A stretch of DNA of 64,000 nt from Metallyticus violacea (GCA_030762175.1 CM060841.1:13555001-13619000), one strand, 5' to 3'; numbered from the stretch's first letter, positions 1 through 12,350 are shown. Notes: a model not told the origin generated them from the sequence alone. Numbers and translations: made by a program.

Positions 1-720
1 TTTCGTTACGTATGAGCTGTATTTAAAATATTTCCCTTATCGCCTCATTTTTGCTGCTTAATTCTTTTGTAGTCGGAACCGTATCGGGCTGTAACCGCAG
101 TGTTTAATAATGTAAACAGAAAGGCATCTCAAAAGCCTTACACGACTAAAAACATTTTATGGTCTTCCTAGGAGGAATGAATGCATTGCTAACTATAGAG
201 CGTTTCCCTTATAAAAACATCTTTACAACAGCTCCGATGGAACGCGCAATCACCTTTTATTCTCTTCAATGCAGCATTGTATATAAAAATTGCAAAAATA
301 AGAAAATAACTACAAAAAGGTCAGAAATAGGCAGAACAATACGAAATAGAAGCAAAGTACAACATAGGTATAATGTTTAGTAGTTTACGAATATAAATTA
401 GATCTTTTCACAAAAAGACATTTTTCATAAATCCGAGCTCTCATTATGTTATAGTACATATTTAACCATGAAATATAATAATAAAATAATTTAATATAAT
501 GCAACATAATATTGCATAATGTATTAAAATTTTAATACCGGATTCCAGAATATGTGCTCACCGCTCGCACGGATTTTGTGTCTCGGCCAAGGCCGGCTCC
601 TCCCCCGGGCATCTATTGGCCTACCTGTGCTTGAACATCCGAGTAATCGCCATCTACATTCGTTTGTGAAGATTGCTGACGTTAGAGCAACGTATTTTTA
701 TGTGTAAATATTATTAAACT
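1..720. other. AT-rich non-coding DNA
   Basis: No coding signal or recognised repeat was found. A GC-richer island at about 540-680 is distinct from the AT-rich flanks but carries no motif I recognise. A 73-codon frame at 159-380 has no recognisable domain. Confidence 0.5.
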
Positions 721-734
721 TTCGTCGCGTTCGT

Positions 735-1240
735 GAGGAACTTATTTGTACCGAGGAGGCTACAAATCCCTACTAATAACTCTGTCTTGTGGAAACATAT
801 TGTCAATTGCTGTCATGGAATTATTCGCAGTATGAGCAGTGGTAGAATCCTGTTGAAAAAATGCATGATCACTCTCCTTGTCGGTTAATTCTATTAAAAA
901 AAAAAAGAAAAAAAAAAAAGAGAGGTTAGCATGGAATTCACAAAAATAACAGAGTCAGCTATATGTTAAAAAAATTGCCCTATGATTCTTTCACCACTGG
1001 GTTAACATATACGAATGAACCTAAAAACACGCTATGCCATTGTAAACACGCGAGTCATAATACACTTTATGTATACTGTCGAATTAAGAAACAAACACAT
1101 AACACACACCCGGGAACAGCTGCGCCACGACTGCGACATTCAACAAGCAAACAAGCAAGCTTGCTATCCCCTCCAAGGCGCGGAAAACAAGAGGGGGAGT
1201 AGGAAAAACCCCACGCCGCGGGGGATAGCATCACTGGTCA
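735..1240 (-). pseudogene. Tc1-like transposon D1, copy 1, internally deleted
   Basis: On the minus strand this matches D1 copy 2 (21496-22815) and copy 3 (34795-35640). The 5' leader (about 1080-1240) includes the shared GTCGCAGTCGTGGCGCAGCTG-type block and CCCGGGTGTGTG. It then jumps, near 1000, to the transposase segment that follows the catalytic core. Around 735-880 the minus strand reads a QQDSTT-like block and VISRDL followed by a stop and PPR, which corresponds to the usual QQD...VISR.LWPPRSPD region of DDE_3 transposases. The HTH and first catalytic block are missing. The short plus-strand frames over this interval are shadows. Non-functional relic. Confidence 0.7.
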
Positions 1241-1351
1241 CACGGTATATATATTATACATAATATTGTGAAACAGAATAAAAGGGGGAAGAGGATTGGA
1301 AACTGATAATTTTAAACACAAAATTGAGAATAAATGTATAACTTATTATAC

Positions 1352-1429
1352 AAAAAAAAAAAAAAAAATCCATCCGCGATCTTGGGTTTAGAAGGCAAGT
1401 ATAGTAACCACTACACCACCAGGACCGAC
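1352..1429 (-). repeat. SINE family G, tRNA-like head only
   Basis: On the minus strand from 1429 it reads GTCGGTCCTGGTGGTGTAGT and continues through the anticodon-arm region. The T-arm (box B) is deleted. The copy stops at GATGGA followed by 17 T's (A's at 1352-1368). In full copies the same place holds only about six T's and is followed by CGGGCGTAAAAATCC. The body and tail of the SINE are absent. Confidence 0.75.
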
Positions 1430-1736
1430 AGATAAGTTGGAGAAAAGCCTACATCATGTGCCCATGCACCATCCACCTATAATCAGTAATGTATTAACAG
1501 CTGCAGCGGGACATAATCTAAAATATCACCGTCCTTTAGACGAATCTGCAAGAAGTCTCCTCAGAGGAAAGCTGGTTCAATAAGATAATTACCTAAATTA
1601 CCACATTAACTTTCCACGAATCTCAGTATGATGCCCACGGAACCATCGAGAATTGCGATCTGCCCAGTACACCATGTTGTGGTGGTTTACACCGCCAGTG
1701 TTGCTGAAGTCATTTTCATCTGGACAAGAACTTGGC

Positions 1737-1998
1737 ACCGCCCCGGGTGGCCGAGGTCGTTAAGACGCGGACTTATGACCGGGAGGTCTGGAGTTCGATT
1801 CCCACCAGAACCGTCCTCTTTGACTGAGGTTTTCCTCAGTCATCATAAATGGCAAATGCCGGGGAGGTACCCTAAACTTAGGCCTGGAACGCTTCCTTCC
1901 TTTAAAAAAAAATCCTGCTCCAATCTATCATTTCATGTATCATCAGTGTGACCGTCTGTAATACCTGTCATGGGCGTTAAACACTATTAAAAAAAAGA
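1737..1998 (+). repeat. SINE family S, copy 1
   Basis: The tRNA-derived head has box A (TGGCCGAGGTCGTT) and a slightly altered box B (AGTTCGATTCC). The wording of the head is closest to tRNA-Ser. The body contains TGACTGAGGTTTTCCTCAGT and GGAGGTACCCTAAACTTAGG. The tail is GGGCGTTAAACACTATT followed by A-rich sequence. A short direct repeat (about CTTGGC) flanks it. A 107-codon frame across it is an artefact. Confidence 0.85.
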
Positions 1999-2094
1999 AA
2001 GAAAGATCTTGGCGGATAAAATCCGGCTGTTTGGAGATGTATTATCGCATTGCTATGGGTAATTCTGGTTTGAAAATATTATTCTGCAAACTCC

Positions 2095-2235
2095 CTGAAC
2101 TGAGGTTTATATGCGTGCCACTTCTGACCTTGAAGTATTCTATGAATGGAAGTCTTGCTGACTCCTAAATAGACAGCTGCTTGTCTGATGTTCACATGGG
2201 GATTGCCGCAAAAATAAAGCTGCTAATACGCTGTG
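2095..2235 (-). pseudogene. Tc1-like transposase fragment D2 (helix-turn-helix)
   Basis: The minus strand reads an uninterrupted segment that includes NPHVNIRQAAVYLGVSKTSI and then HRILQGQKWHAYKPQF. This is the second helix-turn-helix of Tc1/DDE_3-type transposases in insects, where the family pattern is N..VSIRQ.A..LGVSK.SVHRIL....KYHPYK. A stop lies just upstream and the frame is lost after about 50 codons. No catalytic residues can be recognised in the flanks. The element is a relic, and its family relation to D1-D7 was not resolved. Confidence 0.6.
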
Positions 2236-2239
2236 TTGC

Positions 2240-3690
2240 AAGAGGTACAGACTTTTTCACCAGCCTGTATAAGAGGTCATATTTATTAATGTTTATCTTT
2301 GGTGTTAATATTTTCTTCACAAAACTTCAGGTAAAACGTTCAAAATTGTCTTGACCCCTTCTGACTGAAATAGATAATCTTCTCATGAAGTTACAAACAC
2401 ATGGACATAATGTGTAGTTTCCTCCATACAATCAAGGATAATTTCGCTACAGCCGTCTATACTTAAAATACTTACACAAAAAGAGGCTCCGTAAGTGTAA
2501 GGTCATTTAATATCTCTATCTATTCAGTGACCAGGTTCCTTGCATTAGCAATTACTTTTGCTCTTTGAATAGTTGTATTATTTTCCGAAACTAATATAAT
2601 TTCCATTATAAGTCAATAAAGTTTAATAAAACAACTTGATAAAAATATAAGGCGAATATTTTACTTCTAAACAGATATTTTTCCGTTATTTGTAGACTAT
2701 CACATGATCTGGTGATTGTTAAAAGTACTATCGCTGAACTTGTAAACATGCTTGTGGTCACTTTCCCTAAATTAAATGTACTCATATAAATTTGTTGTTG
2801 TACTTCTCATTCTATAAATATATTTTTTTAAAAGTTAATATTCCTTGATTAAATAAAAATGTTCATAAATGAAGATTAGTGGCTTTGAAACTTTAAAGAA
2901 ACATATAATTAAGGATATCTACCGTCAGTATGCATAACATGGGAGATAGTTCTTATGAATGAGGAATGCGTGCGGTAAAAATTAGTGAAGTGTTTAAATT
3001 TGAACTTAAATTTTACACACATTATTATATACATTTCCATAATTATCTACAAATAATTATATTCATTATGAAAAATAGTATTTATGATTAATTTCAAAGC
3101 GTATGATTTAAACTATTTTGTCTGGTTTAATGTAATACTCAAAGAAAAAAAAAGCTTGAATACTACGATTCAATTAACAAATATTTTAAATTAAAATAAT
3201 GAAAACCTGTGGCAGTAAATGCAACTAAAAGTTCAATGACATGGCTAAAGTTTCAGTATATAAAAACATTTAATGTTAATTAAAATAGCATTGCAACATG
3301 AAGATTACGAACCCCCTTAATCAAAACGGGGGAAAGTGTACGTTCCTGCCATAGGTCTGCATTTATTATGCTTTATTTTTCAATTAATATATTAATTACA
3401 TATGGGGTACTTGTACATTCAATTAAATGCTAAAGGTACCGGTTGTTTTTTATAACTACCCTTAATTTGTTTCAAACGAAACATTTTAATGAATCACAAA
3501 ATAACATATGACATCATTCAGAAGTTAGCCAAATGAGTTTCCTTTCCTAAGGGCTCTTATCGACCAACTGATTACTGGCGGCACTTTGTGCAATGTGGTT
3601 ATTGTTCAGAGGGCAAAGTTTAAAACCCATTATCGTCACCAGTTGAGGAGGTTTTTAATGTGATGAAGTATTGTAGGTTGTATAGCTAAC
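2240..3690. other. AT-rich DNA, no feature recognised
   Basis: Strongly AT-rich sequence with short A/T runs and frequent stops on all frames. No repeat or coding similarity was recognised. Confidence 0.5.
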
Positions 3691-3693
3691 CGA

Positions 3694-3993
3694 TTTGTTT
3701 GAATTGTTTTATTTATTTACGGAAGCTCTTTAACATCTCAAGTCATCAGCGTCGCTTTCAATTCATGGCGTGAAACGGGCGACAAATTTTGCTCAGAGGT
3801 CTCTTCTTTCCGGCTTGAGGTTCTTTTTCGTGCCGTAAATCTACCACGGGTCCCACGGCTTTACTTCCCTTCCGAAGGAAGCCACACTTAGGAGTTTACT
3901 CCCGATAAAAGCCATCGATCCTGACCGGAACTGAACCCGCGAACTTGGTTAGAAGGTAAGTATGGTTACCACTACACCACCAAGACCGACATA
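3694..3993 (-). repeat. SINE family G, full length, with target duplication
   Basis: The reverse complement starts with the tRNA-like head (GGTGGTGTAGTGGTAACCAT) and ends in the tail GTAAATAAATAAAAC. It is flanked by a 14-bp direct repeat, GTATAGCTAACCGA at 3680-3693 and GTATAGCTAGCCGA at 3994-4007, which differ at one base. This marks insertion by target-primed retroposition. Confidence 0.9.
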
Positions 3994-4027
3994 GTATAGC
4001 TAGCCGAGGGTCCCACTTCATTACCGA

Positions 4028-4306
4028 AACCGCCACAGGTGGCCGAGGTCTTAAGTCACGGACTCGTGAGCGGGAGGTCTGGGTTTGAATACCGCCAGGA
4101 CCGTCCTCCCTGACTGAGGTTTTTTTCCAGGTTTTCCTCAGTCCTCATAAATGGCAAATGCCTGGGAGGTACCGTAAACTTAGGCCTGGAACGATTCCTT
4201 CCTTAAAAAAATCCTTTCCCAATATATCATTTCATGTATCACCAGTGTCCATCGCCTGTGGTGCCTCTGTAGTAAAAACGGGCGTTCAACACAATTCATT
4301 CATTCA
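4028..4306 (+). repeat. SINE family S, copy 2
   Basis: Head with box A (TGGCCGAGGTCTTAAG) and a decayed box B. The tail is GGGCGTTCAACACAATTCATT, where the usual A-rich end has become (ATTC)n. A 9-bp direct repeat TTCATTACC lies at 4017-4025 and 4307-4315. It sits about 20 bp after the family G copy that ends at 3993. Confidence 0.85.
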
Positions 4307-4315
4307 TTCATTACC

Positions 4316-6065
4316 CGGGGTCTTTCAGGGGTCCGAAGTCGCCTTTTGTACCTTAGCGATCACGGGAGGAGGGAGATGGAAGGAGGACGTTCAAATCACA
4401 CGACAATTTGTTGTCGGCCACATGGTTCATTATCGCTATGACTTTAAGGCCTCGAGCTACATACGCTGCTTAAAATTGTATCTGTGTGCCTCTTGTCTAC
4501 TCTTTCGTACTGTAATCTAGGATTGCATCCCGGTAATTACTGTACTGTCCTGAAAGGAGATGCCTTCTGGAAATGCCTTTACTATATTTGGAACTTCCAT
4601 CTACTGTTTCTAGAACTGCGACCTACTGTCTGAACTCTCCTCTACTGTCTGTCTGAACTGCGATTGAAAAGTTATTTCCCTTTATATACTAAATTCCAAG
4701 TGTCCCCACGTAGTCGTAAGAACTCACGGGGACCACATACTAGCACCCATGGAGTCTGAGCCTTCAAAATATTCAATATTATTGGTGAGCTCTTGCGCTC
4801 CTAAATGCGCTCCCTTTAAATACATCAACTCTTTGACTCCTCATTGGGGAACTCATTATAGTTCGATGTAATGACGTCATTGCCAACACCTGTTCCTTTC
4901 TACTTTAACGAATTTCAGGACATCTCCAGCAACTAAAGATACAAGGAACCTGTTGTTCGGACCTGCATGCACTTGATTTTTTACATTTGAGAGACCCCAT
5001 TGCTCGAGTCATTATCAGTAAGTGAGAGCACAAGAGATTACAATAGGCAGACTCTTCCCTTTCATCAAGGAATTATACGTCCAGGTAGCCATGAACACAT
5101 TTTTTGTGATAAATGAAATGTTCGTGCTTGGTACTACAGGCTATATAATATTTAATAATTATTAGAATTTAAATTATATAAATCTGTCACACAATCATCA
5201 GCCACATAACACACATAATCAATGGAAAATAAATAAATAAAAATTTGTTTTGCAATGCAAAAATGTAAATTTATAATAAAATTATAAAATGGTCTAGGCA
5301 GAGATAAAATAGTTTCAAACTTCAAATGACTTCGTTCTTTCTGAGAGAAAAGTACCTTTTTTATTATTTTTTACCTGTTAAAACTTTATACAGTGAAATA
5401 TTATTAATAACTTCATCATAAGTGTGAAATATGTTTGTTAAATAATTGTGATAAGCATACTAAATACTTGGGAGAGTTAAGTTTGTTTCTAAGTGCTTTG
5501 CCAGGGTGTTGCATCTTCAAAAGGAAAATTTACTCCCACTTTACCTCCACATAAATCGCATTAAAACCCAGCGGTGGACGGCTGTGGAATCACTGTGGTG
5601 TGTATGTGTGTGTTTTGTTGTGGAGGCGACGTCTGGCGTCTCTGAGCGCCGTTATCTAGGTCATAGCACCACGACGAAGGCGCTGGAAGCTTGCACTCCA
5701 GTCCTCATCAAGAAAAAGAATGGCAACAAAATGAAAACTGCACAACGTTCCGTGACAGTTCTACCCGGAAGCAGAATAAGATTAATCAATTTTTGAGTCC
5801 AGTTCACTTCAGCACACATGCACTCAGCTAAAACGAAATTTATTGCCATGAGCAAAAACGTGTTCTTGTTGCACCTATTTCGTGCCTCTTTCGTTTGCCT
5901 CTTTCGTAAATAGAACAAAAGGTAAAGCACTTTTAAGTGAGTTAAAACCTCATGAAATATATAGTTCTTAGCTGATAGATTTGTGAGCTTTAGTATACTG
6001 CCAGAAAAAGACATTTAGTCTTTAGTTTTTGAGTTAGCTGTTGCTTGCTGCATAATAAGTTATTA
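4316..6065. other. Unassigned non-coding DNA
   Basis: Mixed-composition sequence. The part at about 5500-5900 is GC-richer and has overlapping short frames on both strands (96 codons plus, 117 codons minus) that match no domain I know. The TGTGTATGTGTGTG stretch near 5600 is simple sequence. An unrecognised repeat or exon cannot be excluded. Confidence 0.35.
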
Positions 6066-6069
6066 TGTG

Positions 6070-6270
6070 TAAAAATCCAAAATATGGCTTCCTTCGGAAG
6101 GGAAGTAAAGTCGTGGGTCCCGTGTCGTACATTTACGGCACGAAAAAAAACCTCAAACCTGAAAGAAGAGGCCTCTGAGCAAAATTTGCCGGCCGTTTCA
6201 AGCCCTGAATTGAATGGGACGCTGATGACCTGAGACGTTAAAGAGCGTCCACAAATAAGCCAAATCAAAC
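6070..6270 (+). repeat. SINE family G, 5'-truncated
   Basis: Starts inside the body at AAAAATCCAAAATATGGCTT and runs to the tail GCGTCCACAAATAAGCCAAA. The tRNA-like head is missing, as expected from incomplete reverse transcription. It directly abuts the transposase relic at 6280. Confidence 0.8.
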
Positions 6271-6279
6271 CCAACTCGC

Positions 6280-6690
6280 CTATCTACGGAAGTGGATTGA
6301 TATATTCCACCCCTCGTTGCCGGATCCCACATTCATAGATTTCTTTCTATGGAGTCATCTAAAAACGCCTGCCTATCACAACAGGTGATGAAACATTGTG
6401 GTCCTCAATCATCGCTGCTTGCCTTGATGTGACACCACAGATCCTACGGCGAGTACATCAGGAGAGAGAACGGCGTCTTTAACATGTACGACAACTATTA
6501 CATAAAATGAAACTTTGCCTCGTCTTGGCGTATGAATGCATACTGCCGTGAGATCAGCAGCTAACAAGTTCGAGCGATGTTCAAGGTCATGACAAGAGAG
6601 AGAAAAGTGGAAATGATGTATAGGTGATGCCTTCTGCGATGCAATCAGTGACATCATGTGCGCGACTGGACTTATAACTAAGCCTACGAG
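6280..6690 (+). pseudogene. Tc1-like transposon D3, 3' part with transposase C-terminus
   Basis: At about 6302-6385 one plus frame reads LPDPTFIDFFLWSHLKTPAY. This matches the family signature PRSPDLTPLDFFLWGHLK...VY, in which the aspartate after P is the last catalytic residue region. A frameshift near 6385 leads to ETLWSSIIAACLDVTPQIL and then RRVHQERERRL, the usual C-terminal helices. The following 200 bp (6485-6690) recur on the minus strand at 14345-14550 and are probably the 3' untranslated end. The N-terminal two thirds are missing, and a family G SINE sits immediately upstream. Confidence 0.65.
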
Positions 6691-6699
6691 AGAAAGTTA

Positions 6700-7318
6700 A
6701 CCGAACTGTAGCATTAAGGTTTATTTACATGTAGTGGTACACCTGAATGTAAAGTAAGCAGAGTAAGAGATGAAAGATGAAACGAAAAATATATATTAAT
6801 TGATTATTACGGCTATAAAATACAATTTTCATTTTGTCAAAACAATAATACAGTTTCACTTCACTGTAAAACTTACATTTAATTTTTATCATGTATAGGA
6901 GCATTACATGATATTGTGATATCCATAATATTTTACATTTTATTAAGGCGGAAATCAGGAAGAAAAAAAACATTATCATCTACATAAACAAAGAGAACGC
7001 ACACGATACACACCCAGTTTACTAGAACCCAAAATTTCACTACTACATTTACCTCCAAAGTCATATCCGGTAACACTGCCCCCTAAACTAATAAACCATT
7101 TGCACTGCTTGTGGTGTATATCACATTCATTGAATTCGACAAACTTTAATGTATTTTCATTACTCTTATTTAGGATCTTCACAACATAGATATTTTGGCG
7201 AGCACTACACTTAAAGAGTCACAACTTGTAACGGAATCTGATTTGTATCACTACTAAACCCGTGAAACATGCAACCCACATTACCGGCACGCATGCACAG
7301 CTATGAGGTATAACATTT
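6700..7318. other. AT-rich DNA, no feature recognised
   Basis: No coding signal or repeat similarity was recognised. Short minus-strand frames here are composition artefacts. Confidence 0.5.
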
Positions 7319-7319
7319 T

Positions 7320-7584
7320 ATTTTGAGTAGTGTTTAACACCCGTGTCTACTACAGAGGCACCAAATGATACATGAGATGAAATCATAAATTGGGAAAGGA
7401 TATTTCTTTTAAGGAAGGAAGCGTTCCAGGCCTAAGTTTAGGGTACCTCCCCGACATATCCATTTATGAGGACCAAGGAAAACCTGCAAAAAATCCGTCA
7501 GGGAGGACGGTCCTGGTGCGATTCGAACCCCAGACCTCCCGCTCACGAGTCCGCGCCTTAACGACCTCGGCCATCAGCGGCGGT
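7320..7584 (-). repeat. SINE family S, copy 3
   Basis: The reverse complement begins ACCGCCGCTGATGGCCGAGG, with box B GGTTCGAATC, and ends GGTGTTAAACACTACTC. An imperfect direct repeat of the type TATAAC lies on both sides. An 81-codon plus frame here is just the SINE read backwards. Confidence 0.85.
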
Positions 7585-7589
7585 CATAT

Positions 7590-10118
7590 AACTTTAAGAA
7601 GTGGATATTCTGTAGATTTCTATAATAAATATTAAAGATACTCAGACCTTATTTCTGCTGTATTTATTTATAAATCAATAAAATGTTAGACATTTATGGA
7701 GTAATATAAAAGTTAATGAATGAATTAGAGATTTATTCATTTTAATATTCCGCTTCTGACACTTGGAATGTTGGATTTTGTAAAACAAATAAATAAATAA
7801 ATAAATAAACATAAAGAAAATAGCAGAAATTTGCAGAAAATTTATGGTAGAACATAAGAGCTGTAATATTTTTAAAGCAATCTGTAGAACACGTCTTTAT
7901 TTAATTTAATTTAATGTAAGTTAATGTAAGTTACAAAAAGAATATCACTAGAATTTTTATACATTTCTAAATAAGGGAAACCAACGGGCATTAAACAACA
8001 TCGAAAGCACATTACTTTTCCAGCATTCATGAAAATTCTTTAATTTATACTGAGAAGTGATTTAAAGCAACGACATCGAGCACTGTATGCAGAGGTCAGA
8101 GCATGCAGGGCAATACAGAAAAAAGGCTTTACCTTGCAAAAAGGGAGGCAAAAACTCTCATGTACTGGACATAGTTGAGCTTTGAGCATTCTAACCTCTT
8201 CGTGCATGACACACAAACCTCTTTTCTGAATACGAAATGCTCGGCTCGAAACCTTGTCACTAAAACGAAAAAAGTCAACGAGACACGACGCATACAATTA
8301 CATTTCATTTGCTTTACAAAGTCCAAACAAGAGGAGGGGAAAAAAAATACGTGAAATGCATATGACACATACTACACTAATGAATTGAATCATATGATAT
8401 GGGACCGTGTATGATCATCAGGCAACGGTTTTTATCTAGTGAAGGAGAGAATTCTGAGAGTAAATACAAAATTCAACCGCTCTATGAAGTATTTACAATT
8501 ATTTCAAGCTGGACGGATATAGACGTGGACTACAAAGTACACTTGTACTGTAGATTTACGTAAAATTACAGAGATTGTATTTGCATTAGTTCCCCGGTTA
8601 GAGCAAGCTACTAAAGCTAGATTTTCCCCTGATTCTGTATGAGCCAACATTAAGGGGGGGGGGACTTCCTGTACAATGACTTCTTGCTAACACAGGCTAA
8701 GAACAAAGTAATTTTCCCTAGTTTATTACTTCAGAGAGAAAAGAAAGCTTGCTGCTGCTGCTGTCCCAGGTGGCATCCAATGAAACAACAGTTACAAAAT
8801 GGTGAGGGTATTGAATGAGTTGTCAAAGAAGAACATACACATAGTTATTCGATTTTTCTGGATGGGAAATCTGTAAACACCCATCAATGTATTGTATTTG
8901 TGTATGGGATGGCTGTTAAGGCCCCATTCACAATGAAAATTAAACGTAAACACGATAAAATAAGAAGTAACTTAGTAGTATGCAGGCATTCACAACGTAC
9001 GTATTACAAATCAAAAATAAGAACAAGCGAAGATCAACAAACAACTGATTTAAAATGGCTGCTTCTGAGCAGACGGCGGTAGCGTTTATGCATATGCAAA
9101 ATGCAGTAACTAATTTTCTTGGAGCAAGGATAATTTTCTTATAATGCAATTAATATTTTGTCCTTTGACGGCATTTAGTCTACAGTCGCTGATCTTCAGC
9201 TGCTCTACCATAACTTTCCCTTACACGGAGTACACAAATCAAGTGCTACTCCCGCTGCTAGCTGCTGCAACTCCCGCGCGACAGCGGAGAGAGCCGAACT
9301 ACTGTGTGGCCGCAGTGTAAACGTTGCATGTATTATTTTTTGTTAAACATAATGTAACCTATGCGTTGTCCTCCGTAACTTTTAAATATAAATTGATAGG
9401 CGATTGTTTGGCGGGTAAAATACTGTAAAGCGACTTACTTAGACTTTGGGGTGCATGACCCAGGATGGTAAGTTCTACAAACGGAGGAGGGTAAATAAAA
9501 TGAAGGAGGAATGAAAAAGTATCGATAGAGATATCGATGAAATTCCATATATATTTTATTACACTCACTCTAAACCATGGCTGTGAGAAACGAACATTAA
9601 ATCAGAATTAAAAATGAGTGCAGAAGACAGTATAAGGAACTTTCTTCATAGAGACAGAATATGCATTACTAGATCATAGAAAACACCAGGAACTTATCGA
9701 AAATTATATTGATCAGTTTAAATGACCATATCATGGATGAAGAATTAATTGCTATAATCGCATAAAAATGATGATATTATAATATTACACCAAATGTTAC
9801 AGTAGAACGCTAGAGATAGAAGCAACACAGTTAAGACCGAAAACTAGCCGGAGTGACGGACATCTATAAGTCGGAAAGGTATCCAAATGATGAATCCATG
9901 TATTACACCAGCAATAGGAGAATTCAGATCTATTAGGTCATTTTACAACTCATAACTGCCATGACGTAACTATCAGTGGTCAAACGACAAAATCTTAAGC
10001 TAGTGCATTATCCTGAAATTTTCAATAGTTTTCCATGACTATTTTTCGTAACAATATCCCTTTATTTTTTTTTAGAATGGTAGCTCTAGTTGTGTAAACT
10101 ACTAAATGTAATTCATCA
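7590..10118. other. Unassigned non-coding DNA
   Basis: AT-rich with (AAAT)n at about 7789-7808, G9 at 8655-8663 and (CTG)n at about 8752-8763. The interval 8040-8370 has two overlapping minus frames (85 and 79 codons) that are rich in Cys and Phe and match no family. A GC-richer patch at 9200-9320 is also unrecognised. No repeat from the other families of this window was seen. Confidence 0.4.
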
Positions 10119-11396
10119 TACGAGGGTAGATCCATAAGTTTCCGGCCTAACTATTTTCTAGGTATGATAAAGACAAAAACTATATTTCACTTTTCAATAT
10201 AGTTACCATTTATTGCGATACACTTCTTACATCTATCAATTAACATTTCAATCCCCCCCCCTCCAAAGTCAGAAGTCTTGTCTGCAAAAGGGCATAAACA
10301 CCATCCATCACTTCTTCGTCACACTTAAATTTCCTTCCTCGAATGTCCTTCTTGAGTTTTGAGAAGAGGAAATAGTCACTGGGGGCTAGATCTAGGCTAT
10401 TGTGTGAAGGGTCGATCTTCTCGAAGCCACATTTCTTCACAGTTTCCTTTGTAACAAGAGCTGTGTGCATAGACGTGTTGTCGTGAAGAAGGCGCACATC
10501 ACCATTCAGCTTTCCTCGCCTTTTCTCTTTAATGGAAGCACGTAGTCTGTGCAGTAAGCCAACATAGTACTCCCCATTTACTGTGGTGTTCCTCTCCTTG
10601 AAGTCAACGAAGAATATTCATACCTTTACAGTCCCAAAAGATTGTGGCCATGATCTTCTTGGTTGACTGAGGGACCTTGGCCTTTAGAGGCGGTGCTTCA
10701 CCAGTTTACATCACTGCATTGATTCTCTTTTGGACAAGGGATCGTAGTAGAGGACCACAGTTTCATCTCCTGTAACAATGGTTTGCAGAACTTCTTTCTC
10801 ATTGCCACAGCAGAGCTCCAAATATCCTGAAAATAGATCACTGTTACTGCTTTTGGACCGAGGAAAGAAGTCTAGGCACCCACTTGCACTAACCTAATTC
10901 ATATTAAATGTTCGTAAATAATTGGAAGGATTGTTGTTTTAGAAAGGCCCCAACCTTGCTGCTATTTCTGTAACTTTGAACCGCCGGTCTTCCATAATTT
11001 CTCCTTCCACAAGAGCGAGCGATGTTTTTAGGATCAGCACCTCTAAGGCCGATCTGCACGCTCTTCGTCTTCAATGCTTTCTCGACCTATTCGAAAAAAT
11101 TTGGCCCATTCTTTTACGGTAGAATATGAGGGGAATGCTACCCTATATACATCGTCCAATCGCTGTTTAATTTCATTTGGATTGTGAAAAATTTAATAAC
11201 AGCTCGAAAATCCATTTTGAACATGTCACAATCTTCTCTTTACACATAACCTTCTTTATGAACAATTGAACACAGTGGAGAGTAAGTTACAGCTGCAATT
11301 ATTTACTTAACAGATAATGTATGACACCAGATAAGGGTTTCGTCAAGGCAATAATCCTTATCGACTAGGCCGGAAACTTATGGGCGTACCCTCGTA
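10119..11396 (-). mobile_element. Mariner element M1, copy 1, full length between TA dinucleotides
   Basis: Terminal inverted repeats of about 30 bp match across the ends: CGAGGGTAGATCCATAAGTT at 10121 and, on the minus strand from 11394, CGAGGGTACGCCCATAAGTT. Both are followed by TCCGGCCTA. TA lies directly outside on both sides (10119-10120 and 11395-11396), the standard mariner target duplication. The element is 1274 bp long without the TAs, a typical mariner length. It carries the broken transposase described separately and is the only M1 copy here with both ends. Confidence 0.9.
10187..11215 (-). pseudogene. Mariner transposase (M1 copy 1), frameshifted
   Basis: The reading starts at 11215 with MDFRAVIKFF, the normal mariner N-terminus, and ends at 10187 with CIAINGNYIEK and TGA. 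The homeodomain-like region is broken by frameshifts. The three catalytic aspartates of the DD34D triad are still visible: GDETVVLYYDP at about 10735-10780, HDN in LLHDNTSMHTALV, and PSDYFLFSKLKKD, with 34 residues between the second and third. The largest open piece is 85 codons (10240-10497). A poly-C/G run at 10252-10262 disrupts the C-terminus. The enzyme would cut and paste the element between its inverted repeats, but this copy cannot make a full protein. Confidence 0.85.
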
Positions 11397-12350
11397 AGAT
11401 TCCTTGGAAATCTCAAAGAATTCTAGCCATTATCTTTCAGAACGTGAGATTTTTTGTGATCATATAAAATATCCGATACTCGTCCTTTAGCTCTGCAGCA
11501 TCATGCGCTAATATCTTTTTGTAATTGTGCTTAATTACTGCACGATAACTCGTGTATCCACTTTCATAAGTTCACTCACCCTGCCAAGGTCTGTAATTCA
11601 TCGTGTCCCCTTGAGGCAATGCACTGTTTTTCAAGCCTACATTGTATTTCATTAACTTTGAACGTGCAGTACTAATTTTAGCCAAGTCAACGTGCGTACT
11701 AACATTTCTGGACCGTATGCATATTAAAAAATTTGCACTTCTTATCAAGGAGTCAATCAATTACTTTTACAGTTGTTTGAAGGTGTTGGCGAAAGGTTCG
11801 ATGACAATGATGAAAGAGGATTCAGTTGGCTTCTGGAATGTTGTTTGCGAGATATCGTGAAGTAGGCCTATTGATCATAGCTCGTTGTTCTTGTTGAAGT
11901 ATCTGGTGCGCTTGACAGACCTCCTCCGAAGTAATTATTTCGCCGGAGATGGTAAAATATTTAGCCAGCTGAAGGACCACTATACAACCCCCAAAAGCCT
12001 TCTTTAGCCTTCTTTTGCTTTAAGAAATATAAAAATCTCACTTTTATTTACTGGTGACGGCATATTTGAGAAACAAATCCTTTTTTCATTCAAAAGCACA
12101 AAGCTCAGATTTCATGCTGAAGAATTTTCTGGTTCTTAATTAACATATGATCAATTTATTTAGCTTTCTGATTTTCCTAGTTTCATCAAACGAGCTCAAA
12201 CTGTTGAAAGTGCCAGCAATCTCTCGAGTTATTGAAAAGTACATGAGGGTATTTGTGTTACGGGCCTGAGTATGACTACTTACTAGGAAAGGGTAACCCC
12301 TCAACCGGAAAAAAGAAAAGAAATGAATCGCCGCTTGGAAAGTTATTATT
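11397..12350. other. Unassigned non-coding DNA
   Basis: Short overlapping frames at 11572-11860 on opposite strands have no recognisable domain. Nothing else supported. Confidence 0.45.

Noticed and set aside
963..1263. Overlapping plus-strand frames of 79 and 82 codons
   Set aside because: They are antisense to the leader of the D1 transposon relic.
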